From SIG440 sp045120135 (GTDB taxonomy: Bacteria; Bacillota; Clostridia; Monoglobales; Monoglobaceae), in contig JBGVEN010000009.1 in the NCBI GenBank assembly GCA_045120135.1, forward strand, positions 1 to 64,000: a DNA stretch of 64,000 bases, given 5' to 3'. Positions 25,843 to 34,681 of this stretch are shown here, one piece after another. The notes under the pieces are model-generated. The model was not told the DNA's origin. It worked only from the letters and a program-made list of their open reading frames with translations, and made no database searches. The first letter of the stretch is position 1. Each line of letters begins with the position of its first letter. Position numbers and translations under genes: made by a program.

Positions 25843-28800
25843 TTAGAACTCGTCTTCTGCGTCATCAATATCGCCAAGCAGGTCATCTGCAAGGAGATCA
25901 AATGAATCAACATCTTCTTCCGGTTCCTCATCCATAACGGTATCTTCAAAGTCATAGAAGAGGTCGTTTTCATCAAGAACGTCGGAGTCTGCTTCGTCGC
26001 CTTCGGGCTGACCAAATGCGTTTTCAGGAGCATCCTCTGCTCTGTCGATGTTAACCTGCAAATCTTCCGGCTCGTCGTCAAGGTTTTCTTTCAGAATAAC
26101 TTCGTTTCCGTCAGCGTCAAGAACCTTAACATCAAGTGCAAGGCTCTGGAGTTCCTTGATAAGAACCTTAAATGATTCCGGAATACCGGGCTTGGGTATA
26201 TTCTCGCCCTTAACGATTGCCTCGTAGGTCTTAACACGGCCCACAACATCGTCGGACTTAACTGTAAGGATTTCCTGGAGTGTGTATGCTGCACCGTAAG
26301 CTTCAAGTGCCCAAACTTCCATTTCACCGAATCTCTGACCACCGAACTGAGCTTTACCACCCAGAGGCTGCTGAGTAACAAGTGAGTAAGGACCGGTTGA
26401 GCGGGCATGAATCTTATCGTCAACCAGATGGGCAAGCTTAAGCATATGCATATAACCTACTGTTACACGGTTGTCGAAGGGTTCACCGGTACGGCCGTCG
26501 TAGAGAACAGTCTTACCGTCTCTCTCGTAGCCTGCCTGCTCGAGGGCATCCATAATATCTTCCTCGTTTGCACCGTCAAATACGGGGGTTGCTACCTTCC
26601 AGCCAAGAGCCTTTGCAGCATAGCCAAGGTGAACCTCAAGTACCTGTCCGATGTTCATACGCGAAGGTACGCCCAGGGGGTTAAGAACAATCTGAAGCGG
26701 TGTTCCGTCGGGGAGGAAGGGCATATCCTCTTCGGGAAGAATTCTCGAAATAACACCCTTGTTACCGTGACGGCCCGCCATCTTATCGCCGACAGAAATC
26801 TTACGCTTCTGAGCGATATAGCATCGAACTATCTGATTTACACCGGGGGGCAGCTCGTCGCTGTTCTCACGGGTAAATACCTTAACGTCAACAATAATAC
26901 CATATTCGCCGTGGGGTACGCGGAGTGATGTGTCACGTACTTCACGGGCTTTTTCACCGAAGATTGCACGGAGCAGTCTTTCCTCGGCACTAAGTTCGGT
27001 TTCACCCTTAGGTGTAACCTTACCAACAAGTATATCACCGCTTTCAACCTCTGCACCTATGCGGATAATACCACGCTCGTCAAGGTCTTTAAGCGCATCT
27101 TCACCAACATTGGGAATGTCACGTGTGATTTCTTCCGGACCAAGCTTGGTATCACGGGATTCAATCTCGTATTCCTCGATGTGGATTGATGTGAGGACAT
27201 CTTCTTTTACAAGACGCTCGTTAACAAGCATAGCATCCTCGTAGTTGTAACCTTCCCATGTCATGAAGCCAATGAGAATGTTACGGCCAAGACCGATTTC
27301 ACCGTTCTTGGTTGAAGGACCATCGGCAATGATGTCACCGGCTTCAACTCTCTCGCCCTCTGAAACGATAGGACGCTGGTTGATACACATACCCTGGTTT
27401 GAACGGGTAAATTTAATGAGCTTGTAACGGTCGGTTTCGCCGCTGTCTGTCTTAATCTCGATAAACTGAGCCGAAACCTTTGAAACAGTGCCGGCATTCT
27501 TTGCAAGAACGCAAACACCGGAGTCTTTTGCTGCCTTATATTCCATACCGGTACCGATAATAGGTGACTCGGGGCAAAGCAGCGGAACAGCCTGACGCTG
27601 CATGTTTGAACCCATCAGCGCTCGGTTAGCATCGTCGTTCTCAAGGAACGGAATCATTGCTGTAGCAATTGATGTAACCTGTCTGGGGGATACGTCCATA
27701 TAGTCAACACGGCACTTGCCGGGTTCTGCTGATACTTCAAGGAATTCGTCCTTATATCTTGTAACGACTCTCTTTGCAAGGAACTCGTTGTTATCGCCGA
27801 GCGGCTCGTTTGCCTGAGCAATATAGAGACCATCCTCTACATCTGCTGTCATATAGTCAACTATATCGGTAACACGGCCTGTCTCCTTATCTACTCTGCG
27901 GTAGGGAGCTTCGATAAAGCCGTACTCATTCACCTTTGCAAAACCGGAAAGTGAGTTGATAAGACCGATGTTAGGACCTTCAGGTGTCTCGATAGGACAC
28001 ATACGGCCATAGTGTGAGGAATGAACGTCTCGCACTTCAAAGCCGGCTCTTTCTCTTGAAAGACCGCCAGGACCGAGGGCTGAAAGTCTCCTCTTATGAG
28101 TAAGCTCGCCAAGGGGGTTAATCTGGTCCATAAACTGTGACAGCTGTGATGAACCGAAGAACTCCTTAACAGCCGATGTCACGGGACGGATATTGATAAG
28201 AGTCTGGGGAGTGATTGAATCGAGGTCCTGAGTGGACATTCTTTCACGCACAACTCTCTCCATTCTTGAAAGACCGATTCTGAACTGATTCTGAAGCAGT
28301 TCGCCAACGGATCTCAGGCGGCGGTTGCCGAGGTGGTCGATATCATCAACTGCACCAAGACCTGCTGCAAGGTTTCCAACATAAGAGATAGATGCAATAA
28401 TATCATCAATAACAATATGACGGGGGATAAGCTCGTCGCGGCGTTCTTTAATGGCATTTTTAAATTCGTCGGAATTCATATCGGGGAACTCAGCAATGAT
28501 TTCCTTAAGAACGCTGTGGCGAACCTTTTCGTTGATTTCGTAGTCACGGGGGTTGTAGTCAACCAAATCACGCATATCAACCATACCGTTTGAAAGAACA
28601 TTGGTTGTATGCTCGTCGTCAACCTTGATTACAACCTTGCTGATGTTTGCAACCTCAAGGGCGTGTGCCATTTCCTTAGTAATAGTCTCGCCTGCTGCAA
28701 CAATCAGTTCGCCTGTTTCGGGATCAACGAGGTTTTCTGCGGAAACCTGTCCGACAATTCTGCCGGCAAGCTCCAGCTTTTTATTGAACTTATATCGACC

Positions 28801-29607
28801 TACACGGGCAAGGTCATATCTCTTAGGATCAAAGAAGAGGTTTGTGATAAGAGACTTTGAGCTTTCGATTGTCGGCGGCTCGCCCGGACGGAGCTTGCGG
28901 TAAATTTCAAGCAAGCCTTCCTCGTAGGTTTTGGTAGTATCCTTTTCCATTGTACGGAGAATTCTCTCATCGTCACCGAACAGCTCTCTGATTTCGGCAT
29001 CTGTACCAAAGCCAAGGGCACGGATAAGAACGGTAATGGGAGTTTTTCTCATCTTGTCAATTTTTACGTGGAAAAGGTCGTTGCTGTCGGTTTCGTACTC
29101 AAGCCATGCACCACGGTTGGGGATAACCTGAGATGAGAACAGCTTTTTGCCGATTTTGTCAAACTTCTCGGCAAAGTACACCGAAGGTGCACGAACCAGC
29201 TGGCTGACGATAACACGCTCAGCACCGTTTATGATAAAGGTACCTGACGGGGTCATAATCGGGAAATCACCCATAAAGATTTCCTGCTCCTTTACCTCGC
29301 CGGTCTCTTTGTTGATGAGTCTTACCTTAACTCTGAGGGGAGCAGCATATGTTGCATCTCTCTCCTTGCATTCCTCAATGTCGTATTTGGGATTCATATC
29401 TATTCTGTAATCAATGAATTCCAGAATGAGATTTCCCGCATAGTCCATGATAGGTGACACGTCGTGGAAGACTTCTTTCAACCCTTCGTGCAAAAACCAC
29501 TCGTATGAATTTTTCTGGATTTCAATAAGATTAGGCATATCAATGACTTCTCTTATCTTGCCGTAGCTCATTCGGGTGTTTCTGCCAAGCTTCACCGGAT
29601 GTACCAT
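25843..29607 (-). CDS. rpoB: DNA-directed RNA polymerase subunit beta, with long acidic C-terminal tail
   Basis: 1254 residues from ATG 29607 (MVHPVKLGRNTRMSYGKI...; GAGGTG ribosome binding site). The frame is open further upstream to 29709, but that part has no start signal. Rifampicin-pocket sequences SSQLSQFMDQINPLGELTHKRRLSALGPGGLSRERA, the PEGPNIGLI loop, and GDKMAGRHGNKGVIS are all present. After the conserved end (LDVKVLDADGNEVILKE) there is a strongly acidic extension of ~75 residues. rplJ/rplL are not upstream; a divergent ksgA is, so rpoBC is separated here from the usual ribosomal protein cluster. Confidence 0.97.
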   Translation of the reverse strand: MVHPVKLGRNTRMSYGKIREVIDMPNLIEIQKNSYEWFLHEGLKEVFHDVSPIMDYAGNLILEFIDYRIDMNPKYDIEECKERDATYAAPLRVKVRLINKETGEVKEQEIFMGDFPIMTPSGTFIINGAERVIVSQLVRAPSVYFAEKFDKIGKKLFSSQVIPNRGAWLEYETDSNDLFHVKIDKMRKTPITVLIRALGFGTDAEIRELFGDDERILRTMEKDTTKTYEEGLLEIYRKLRPGEPPTIESSKSLITNLFFDPKRYDLARVGRYKFNKKLELAGRIVGQVSAENLVDPETGELIVAAGETITKEMAHALEVANISKVVIKVDDEHTTNVLSNGMVDMRDLVDYNPRDYEINEKVRHSVLKEIIAEFPDMNSDEFKNAIKERRDELIPRHIVIDDIIASISYVGNLAAGLGAVDDIDHLGNRRLRSVGELLQNQFRIGLSRMERVVRERMSTQDLDSITPQTLINIRPVTSAVKEFFGSSQLSQFMDQINPLGELTHKRRLSALGPGGLSRERAGFEVRDVHSSHYGRMCPIETPEGPNIGLINSLSGFAKVNEYGFIEAPYRRVDKETGRVTDIVDYMTADVEDGLYIAQANEPLGDNNEFLAKRVVTRYKDEFLEVSAEPGKCRVDYMDVSPRQVTSIATAMIPFLENDDANRALMGSNMQRQAVPLLCPESPIIGTGMEYKAAKDSGVCVLAKNAGTVSKVSAQFIEIKTDSGETDRYKLIKFTRSNQGMCINQRPIVSEGERVEAGDIIADGPSTKNGEIGLGRNILIGFMTWEGYNYEDAMLVNERLVKEDVLTSIHIEEYEIESRDTKLGPEEITRDIPNVGEDALKDLDERGIIRIGAEVESGDILVGKVTPKGETELSAEERLLRAIFGEKAREVRDTSLRVPHGEYGIIVDVKVFTRENSDELPPGVNQIVRCYIAQKRKISVGDKMAGRHGNKGVISRILPEEDMPFLPDGTPLQIVLNPLGVPSRMNIGQVLEVHLGYAAKALGWKVATPVFDGANEEDIMDALEQAGYERDGKTVLYDGRTGEPFDNRVTVGYMHMLKLAHLVDDKIHARSTGPYSLVTQQPLGGKAQFGGQRFGEMEVWALEAYGAAYTLQEILTVKSDDVVGRVKTYEAIVKGENIPKPGIPESFKVLIKELQSLALDVKVLDADGNEVILKENLDDEPEDLQVNIDRAEDAPENAFGQPEGDEADSDVLDENDLFYDFEDTVMDEEPEEDVDSFDLLADDLLGDIDDAEDEF

Positions 29608-29747
29608 AAAATCAATCACCTCTTCGTAAATTTTGTGGCGTGCCCAAAAGACCGCCGTTTGTATGCTAAATAAGTAAAAAAGCACAACATATAGTGGTAA
29701 TTTTTGCAAATTTCATAATTTTTCACAAAAAATATTTTGAAGAACTA

Positions 29748-29776
29748 TTGCATTTTCAGAAAGTGTGTGCTATACT
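29748..29776 (+). promoter_or_regulatory. Promoter of the ksgA operon
   Basis: TTGCAT at 29748-29753 and TATACT at 29771-29776, 17-bp spacer, about 200 nt upstream of ksgA. Confidence 0.6.
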
Positions 29777-29913
29777 GAAAACACGGTAAAAAATACAGGT
29801 GAAAATCGAAAATTCGCAAAAAGGTGCACTATAATAGATAGCCATTATATCATACGATTTGGGCTTTGTCAATGCATTTTGCGAAATTTATTATTTTTTT
29901 AAAAGTATTGCAG

Positions 29914-29951
29914 GGCATCAGATTAGTTTTAAGTCTGGTGCCGATTTTTTT
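29914..29951 (+). terminator. Attenuator-like terminator in the ksgA leader
   Basis: GGCATCAGA (29914-29922) pairs with TCTGGTGCC (29934-29942, one G-U), followed by T7 at 29945-29951. It stands between the promoter and the ksgA start codon. Upstream, TTCGCAAAA (29813-29821) and TTTTGCGAA (29877-29885) can form another stem in the same leader. Confidence 0.55.
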
Positions 29952-29973
29952 ACTGAAGAAAGGATATGGGATT

Positions 29974-30846
29974 ATGAAGCTGACAAATCCTTCCGAGTTA
30001 AAAAGCATTATCGAGCGTCACGGATTTTCATTCACAAAAAGCCTTGGGCAGAATTTTCTGATTGACGAGAATATCCTTAATAAAATAATCCAAGGCTCCG
30101 GCATAGACAAAAGTTGGGGGGCACTTGAAATTGGCCCCGGTGCAGGGACTCTTACCCGTGAGCTTGCGGCAAATGCCGGAAAAGCAGTTGCGATTGAGAT
30201 TGACAAAAAGCTTATTCCTCTGCTTGCGGATACCCTTTCGGAATTTGACAATGCGGAAGTCATAAACGAGGATGTAATGAAGGTTGACCTCAAATCACTT
30301 ATTGCAGAAAAATTCGGGGATATGCCGGTTGCAGTTGTGGCAAATCTTCCTTATTATATAACAACCCCTATAATTATGGGATTTTTAGAGAACAATATCC
30401 CCGTTAAATCCTTGACGGTAATGATACAAAAAGAGGTTGCCGAGCGTATGGTGGCAAGCCCCGGCGGTAAAGACTACGGCGCACTTTCGGCAGCCGTACA
30501 GTTCTATACCGAACCAAAGCTTGTTTGCCGTGCAGAACCGCATTGCTTTATGCCCCAGCCAAAGGTGGCATCGGTTGTTATCCGGCTTGAAGTTCTTGAT
30601 AAACCTCGGGTTGAGGTTAAAAACCCCGACTTTATGTTTACTATAATAAAATCTGCGTTCGGACAGAGACGTAAGACTCTGGTTAACGCACTGTCGAAAA
30701 GTCCCTATATTAGTATAGGAAAAGATTTAATAACCCAAGTTCTTGAGGCTTTGGGTATTGACCCCAACATTCGGGGCGAAAAGCTTGGACTTGAGGAATT
30801 TGCAAAAATATCAGATTTACTGGAGGAAAAAAATAATGACAAGTAA
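29974..30846 (+). CDS. rsmA: 16S rRNA dimethyladenosine transferase
   Basis: KsgA/RsmA, dimethylates the two adjacent adenosines in helix 45 of 16S rRNA. 290 residues from ATG 29974 (AAAGGA upstream). The longer frame to 29866 translates leader sequence including the attenuator. Motifs are SLGQNFLIDENIL, the SAM-binding ALEIGPGAGTLT, AIEIDKKL, NEDVMKVDL, catalytic NLPYYITTPIIM, MIQKEVAERM, and FMPQPKVASVVIRL. It overlaps the YhbY gene by 11 bp. Confidence 0.96.
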   Translation: MKLTNPSELKSIIERHGFSFTKSLGQNFLIDENILNKIIQGSGIDKSWGALEIGPGAGTLTRELAANAGKAVAIEIDKKLIPLLADTLSEFDNAEVINEDVMKVDLKSLIAEKFGDMPVAVVANLPYYITTPIIMGFLENNIPVKSLTVMIQKEVAERMVASPGGKDYGALSAAVQFYTEPKLVCRAEPHCFMPQPKVASVVIRLEVLDKPRVEVKNPDFMFTIIKSAFGQRRKTLVNALSKSPYISIGKDLITQVLEALGIDPNIRGEKLGLEEFAKISDLLEEKNNDK

Positions 30847-31117
30847 GGAAAGAGCATATTTAAAGAGCCTGGCAGCAAAGGTTCCGTCACTTTATCAGGT
30901 AGGCAAGGACGGCATAACCGAAAATGTCGTAAAAACCATAGATGATGCACTTAGCGCACGCGAGCTTATCAAGGGTCATGTTCTTGAAAACTCAATGCTT
31001 GGTGTACGAGAGGTTGCAGAGGAGCTTGCGGCAAAGACTGCATCGCAGGTGGTTATCTGTATTGGTAGCAAATTTGTACTCTACCGCCGTTCAGAAAAGA
31101 ACCTTTGCGAAATGTAA
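30836..31117 (+). CDS. yhbY: YhbY/CRS1-CRM domain RNA-binding protein
   Basis: 93 residues from ATG 30836 inside the end of ksgA. The CRM-domain pattern is clear: TSKERAYLKSLAAKVPSLYQVGKDGITENVV, the central ARELIKGHVLENS, and ASQVVICIGSKFVLYRRSEK. Small proteins of this family associate with pre-50S ribosomal subunits. Overlap with ksgA indicates translational coupling in a ribosome-maturation operon. Confidence 0.9.
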   Translation: MTSKERAYLKSLAAKVPSLYQVGKDGITENVVKTIDDALSARELIKGHVLENSMLGVREVAEELAAKTASQVVICIGSKFVLYRRSEKNLCEM

Positions 31118-31144
31118 ACTTTTTATTGCTATGTTGATATATTA

Positions 31145-31173
31145 TTGACTTTTGACTGAAATCTATATATAAT
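31145..31173 (+). promoter_or_regulatory. Promoter of the LCP-csaB operon
   Basis: TTGACT at 31145-31150 and TATAAT at 31168-31173, 17-bp spacer. Confidence 0.7.
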
Positions 31174-31230
31174 TAGGTAGAAATTCAGTTTTTGGAATTG
31201 CAAATCAAAAAGAAAGGCAAATGATTTCAA

Positions 31231-32199
31231 TTGGATATATTCACAAAAAAAGGTAAAATTATACTTTCAATAGTCTGCACCTTCTGTATGCTGTTTGCAA
31301 CGGTTGGCGGTGTTATCTCGGCAAAATGGGTTACAAACCTTTATCTTGGCGAGGAAATTTTGCTTGACTCCCTTGACAAGCAGTCGGACGGTGTGGGTAT
31401 GGTCAACATACTCCTCCTTGGCGTGGACGAGGGTGGTATGCGAAGCGATACCATTATGCTTGCCAGCCTAAACGGACGAACCGGCAAGCTGAGTGTTCTT
31501 TCAATACCTCGTGATACAAGAGTCCGTGTAGGTAATTATTACCAGAAAATTAATGCTGCAATCGGTATTGGTGCCCAGGAGGTAAAAAAGGGCAACCTCA
31601 AAGAACCCGAGGAGCTGACCGTTCAAAAGGTAAAGCTGCTTACCGGAATGCCCATACACTACTTTATGAGCATTGACTTTGACGGATTTAAAGAAGTAAT
31701 CGACGCACTTGGCGGTGTTGAGTTTGAAGTTCCGTTCCGTATGAAATATGACGACCCCGTGCAGAATCTCCACATAGACCTATCTCCGGGACTTCAGGTC
31801 CTGAACGGTGAGGCAGCACACGATTTTGTCAGATTTCGTAAGGGCAATGCCGGATACCCCGGCTACGCAATGGGCGACCTTGGCAGAATTGAGGCGCAGC
31901 AGGCGTTTATAAAGGCTCTTATTCAGCAAAAGGTAAACGCAAAATATCTGCTTAAGGCAGACGAGCTGTTTGAGGTGGTGGTTCGCAATGTTCGCACCAA
32001 CTACACAGCAAAGGACCTTCTCCGTCACTTAAGTGCAATCAGCAAGGTTGACTCTGAGCTGATGACTATGTATCAGCTCCCCGGAGCGGCACAGACCATT
32101 GGCGGTGTTTCCTACTTCCTTTGTGACGAAAGGGCGACGCAGGAGCTTGTTGATACAGTATTTAACCCCTCATATGACGGAGATAACGATAAAGAATAA
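31231..32199 (+). CDS. LytR-CpsA-Psr (LCP) family cell-wall glycopolymer ligase
   Basis: 322 residues starting at TTG 31231; no in-frame ATG fits the beginning of the domain. An N-terminal membrane anchor (residues ~9-30, IILSIVCTFCMLFATVGGVI) is followed by the extracellular LCP domain: MVNILLLGVDEGGMRSDTIMLASLN, VLSIPRDTRV, INAAIGIGAQ, and a late DFVRFRKGNAGYPGYAMGDLGRIEAQQAFI with the conserved arginines. LCP enzymes transfer lipid-linked glycopolymers to peptidoglycan. It precedes the glycosyltransferase-CsaB fusion by 17 bp, supporting a joint role in cell-wall polymer assembly. Confidence 0.9.
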   Translation: MDIFTKKGKIILSIVCTFCMLFATVGGVISAKWVTNLYLGEEILLDSLDKQSDGVGMVNILLLGVDEGGMRSDTIMLASLNGRTGKLSVLSIPRDTRVRVGNYYQKINAAIGIGAQEVKKGNLKEPEELTVQKVKLLTGMPIHYFMSIDFDGFKEVIDALGGVEFEVPFRMKYDDPVQNLHIDLSPGLQVLNGEAAHDFVRFRKGNAGYPGYAMGDLGRIEAQQAFIKALIQQKVNAKYLLKADELFEVVVRNVRTNYTAKDLLRHLSAISKVDSELMTMYQLPGAAQTIGGVSYFLCDERATQELVDTVFNPSYDGDNDKE

Positions 32200-32216
32200 T
32201 GTAAAGGACACGGATT

Positions 32217-34505
32217 ATGAAAGTTTTAATGGCTACAATGCAGCTTGATATAGGCGGTGCGGAAACGCACATTGTTGAGCTTTCAAAAGCTCTTGCCCGT
32301 CGCGGGATTGAGATACTTGTTGCCTCAAACGGCGGAGCGTATGTTAAAGAGCTTGAGTCGGCCAGCATACAGCATTTCAAGGTTGCTCTCAACCGCAAAA
32401 CCCCAGCATCAATGTATTCTGCATACAAGGCACTTAAAAAGATTATTTTAGAAAACAAAATAGATGTAGTGCACGCACACGCGCGCATTCCCGGATTTTT
32501 ATGCGGACTTCTGGCAAAACGCTACGGTTTAAGATTTGTCACAACTGCACACTGGGTTTTTGACACCAGATTTCCGCTTAACCTGCTTACCAACTGGGGT
32601 TCACGAAGTCTCGCGGTAAGCGACGATATCAAGCAATATCTGATTGATAACTACGACTGCAATTCCGATAACATCCGTGTAACCATAAACGGTGTTGACA
32701 CCGCAAAGTTCTCGGACAGCATTGATTATTCCGACATAGCTGAGGAATTTAATTTTCAAAAAAATGCAACCCGAATCGTATACGTCAGCCGTATGGATAC
32801 CGACCGCAGCTTTGCGGCGCACAAGCTGATTGAGTCAATGCCGGTTCTGTGTGATAACATCGAAAATCTTGAAGCAGTTATTGTAGGTGGCGGTAACGAT
32901 TTTGACAAGATTAATGCCGAAGCCGAGGAAATGAACCGCATTTTAAAACGACGTGCAATTATTGTTACAGGCGGAAGAACCGATATAAACAAGTTTGCGG
33001 CGTCCGGCGATGTCTTTGTCGGTGTAAGCCGTGCGGCGCTTGAGGCAATGGCGTGCAAAAAGCCTGCCATTATTGCAGGAAACGAAGGCTATATTGGAAT
33101 ATTCGACGAAAGCAAGCTCTCTGTTTCAATCGACACCAACTTCTGTTGTCGTGGTTGCGGCGACACCACCGCCGAAAAGCTTACCCGCGACCTTCTGGCA
33201 CTTCTCGGTGATGATAAGGCTCAGTACCGCAAGGAATTGGGCGAGTATTCTCTTGAAACAGTTAAAAAGTATTACTCTGTTGAAACAATGGCGAGTGATG
33301 CGCTCAAAATGTATATTTCAGAAATTAAGGACAGCAAAATCAATGAGGTTGACGATGCCACAGAGCTTGAAGATATTGAAAAGTATCTTGTTCACGGCAA
33401 CAGCAAACGTGACATTGACATAATGATTTCGGGTTATTATGGGTTTCACAACAGTGGTGACGATTCCATTCTTGGCGCTATGCTAAAGGATTTGCGTGAT
33501 GCCGTCCCCAATGCCAATATTATAGTAATGTCCAAATCACCGAAAGAAACCTCCGAGGAATATAATGTAAGCACAGTTGACCGCTTTGACTTCCTTGCAA
33601 TCTGGAAGCTGCTTAAAAATACCAAGCTTCTGATAAGCGGCGGCGGCAGTCTTATACAGGATGTTACCAGTTCACTTTCACTTTACTATTATCTTTCAAT
33701 TATAGCTATGGCAAAAAGACTGGGAGCAAAGGTTATGCTTTATGCCAATGGTATAGGGCCTCTCACCAAAAAATATAATCTGACGTTTGTGAAAAATACA
33801 CTCAAAAAAGCAGATTGTGTAACACTCCGTGACGAAGATTCAAAAGCCGAGCTTCTCAAGCTTCTCCCTCAGCTGACAAACGCTAAAGTAACAGCTGACC
33901 CGGTATTCACCGCAAATACAGAAAATGATGAGGCGGTAGACAATGCACTTGAACGTGCCGGAATCGACGAAGACAAAAAGTTTTTTGTTGTTTCGGTCCG
34001 TGACTGGGACGATATGGATGCAGATGTAGATCAAAAAATTGCACAGTTTGGCGATTATGTGTACGAAAACCACGGAATTATGCCATTTATAATTCCCCTC
34101 CAAAGTCGATTTGACAAAGGTATTTCAGAGGATATCGAGGTTCTTACAACCGTTCCACACGGTGTAACACGAAAGGGCTATGCCCCCGAATTACTTATGG
34201 GAATTATCGGTCGTGCAGAATTTGTTGTCGGAATGAGGCTACACAGCCTGATTTATGCTGCAAAGATGGGCATACCCGTTATCGCTCTTGATTATGACCC
34301 CAAGGTTGAGGCGGTTATGAAGTCCATTGGGCTTGACTATTCACTCAAGGTTGACAATGTTGACAAGGACAAGCTTTGCAAGTACGCCGACGAAATCATT
34401 GCAAACCGTGACACTCTTTGCAAAACGCTTAAAGAAAAGAGCATTACATTCAGCGAGCTGGCAAAACACAACACCGCCGCCGCACTGGAGCTTTTAAAAA
34501 ATTAA
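32217..34505 (+). CDS. csaB: Glycosyltransferase (GT4) fused to CsaB polysaccharide pyruvyl transferase
   Basis: 762 residues with two enzymes in one chain. Residues ~1-380 form a GT-B glycosyltransferase: MQLDIGGAETHIVELSKAL, VHAHARIPGF, INGVDTAKF, and VGVSRAALEAMACKKPAII. Residues ~400-760 are CsaB-like: ISGYYGFHNSGDDSILGAML, LLISGGGSLIQDVTSS, ANGIGPL, GMRLHSLIYAAKMGIP. CsaB pyruvylates a cell-wall polymer that anchors S-layer-homology proteins. In most genomes CsaB stands alone, while the fused form occurs in some Clostridia. Second gene of the LCP operon. Confidence 0.88.
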   Translation: MKVLMATMQLDIGGAETHIVELSKALARRGIEILVASNGGAYVKELESASIQHFKVALNRKTPASMYSAYKALKKIILENKIDVVHAHARIPGFLCGLLAKRYGLRFVTTAHWVFDTRFPLNLLTNWGSRSLAVSDDIKQYLIDNYDCNSDNIRVTINGVDTAKFSDSIDYSDIAEEFNFQKNATRIVYVSRMDTDRSFAAHKLIESMPVLCDNIENLEAVIVGGGNDFDKINAEAEEMNRILKRRAIIVTGGRTDINKFAASGDVFVGVSRAALEAMACKKPAIIAGNEGYIGIFDESKLSVSIDTNFCCRGCGDTTAEKLTRDLLALLGDDKAQYRKELGEYSLETVKKYYSVETMASDALKMYISEIKDSKINEVDDATELEDIEKYLVHGNSKRDIDIMISGYYGFHNSGDDSILGAMLKDLRDAVPNANIIVMSKSPKETSEEYNVSTVDRFDFLAIWKLLKNTKLLISGGGSLIQDVTSSLSLYYYLSIIAMAKRLGAKVMLYANGIGPLTKKYNLTFVKNTLKKADCVTLRDEDSKAELLKLLPQLTNAKVTADPVFTANTENDEAVDNALERAGIDEDKKFFVVSVRDWDDMDADVDQKIAQFGDYVYENHGIMPFIIPLQSRFDKGISEDIEVLTTVPHGVTRKGYAPELLMGIIGRAEFVVGMRLHSLIYAAKMGIPVIALDYDPKVEAVMKSIGLDYSLKVDNVDKDKLCKYADEIIANRDTLCKTLKEKSITFSELAKHNTAAALELLKN

Positions 34506-34510
34506 ACACT

Positions 34511-34544
34511 AAAACCCTCTTGCAGTTTTCTGTAAGAGGGTTTT
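34511..34544 (+). terminator. Terminator of the LCP-csaB operon
   Basis: AAAACCCTCTT / AAGAGGGTTTT hairpin immediately after the csaB stop. Confidence 0.75.
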
Positions 34545-34628
34545 AATAAATATATCTCTGCAATTTCATAAAACTCATTGACAGCAAAAAGGCTTCTTTT
34601 TTGGAAAGAAATCAATTTTGACATAATA

Positions 34629-34658
34629 AACCCCTTGCAATAAAAATTGCAAGGGGTT
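34629..34658 (-). terminator. Terminator of the GGGtGRT operon
   Basis: A perfect 13-bp stem (AACCCCTTGCAAT / ATTGCAAGGGGTT) with an AAAA loop, just past the end of the GGGtGRT gene. Confidence 0.8.
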
Positions 34659-34681
34659 ATTTGTCAAAACGTCTCTGCCGA

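Noticed and set aside
29608..29709. N-terminal extension of RpoB (open frame to 29709)
   Set aside because: The extension is hydrophobic and non-conserved; GAGGTG and ATG at 29607 give the family's normal start (MVHPVKLGRNTRMSYGKI).
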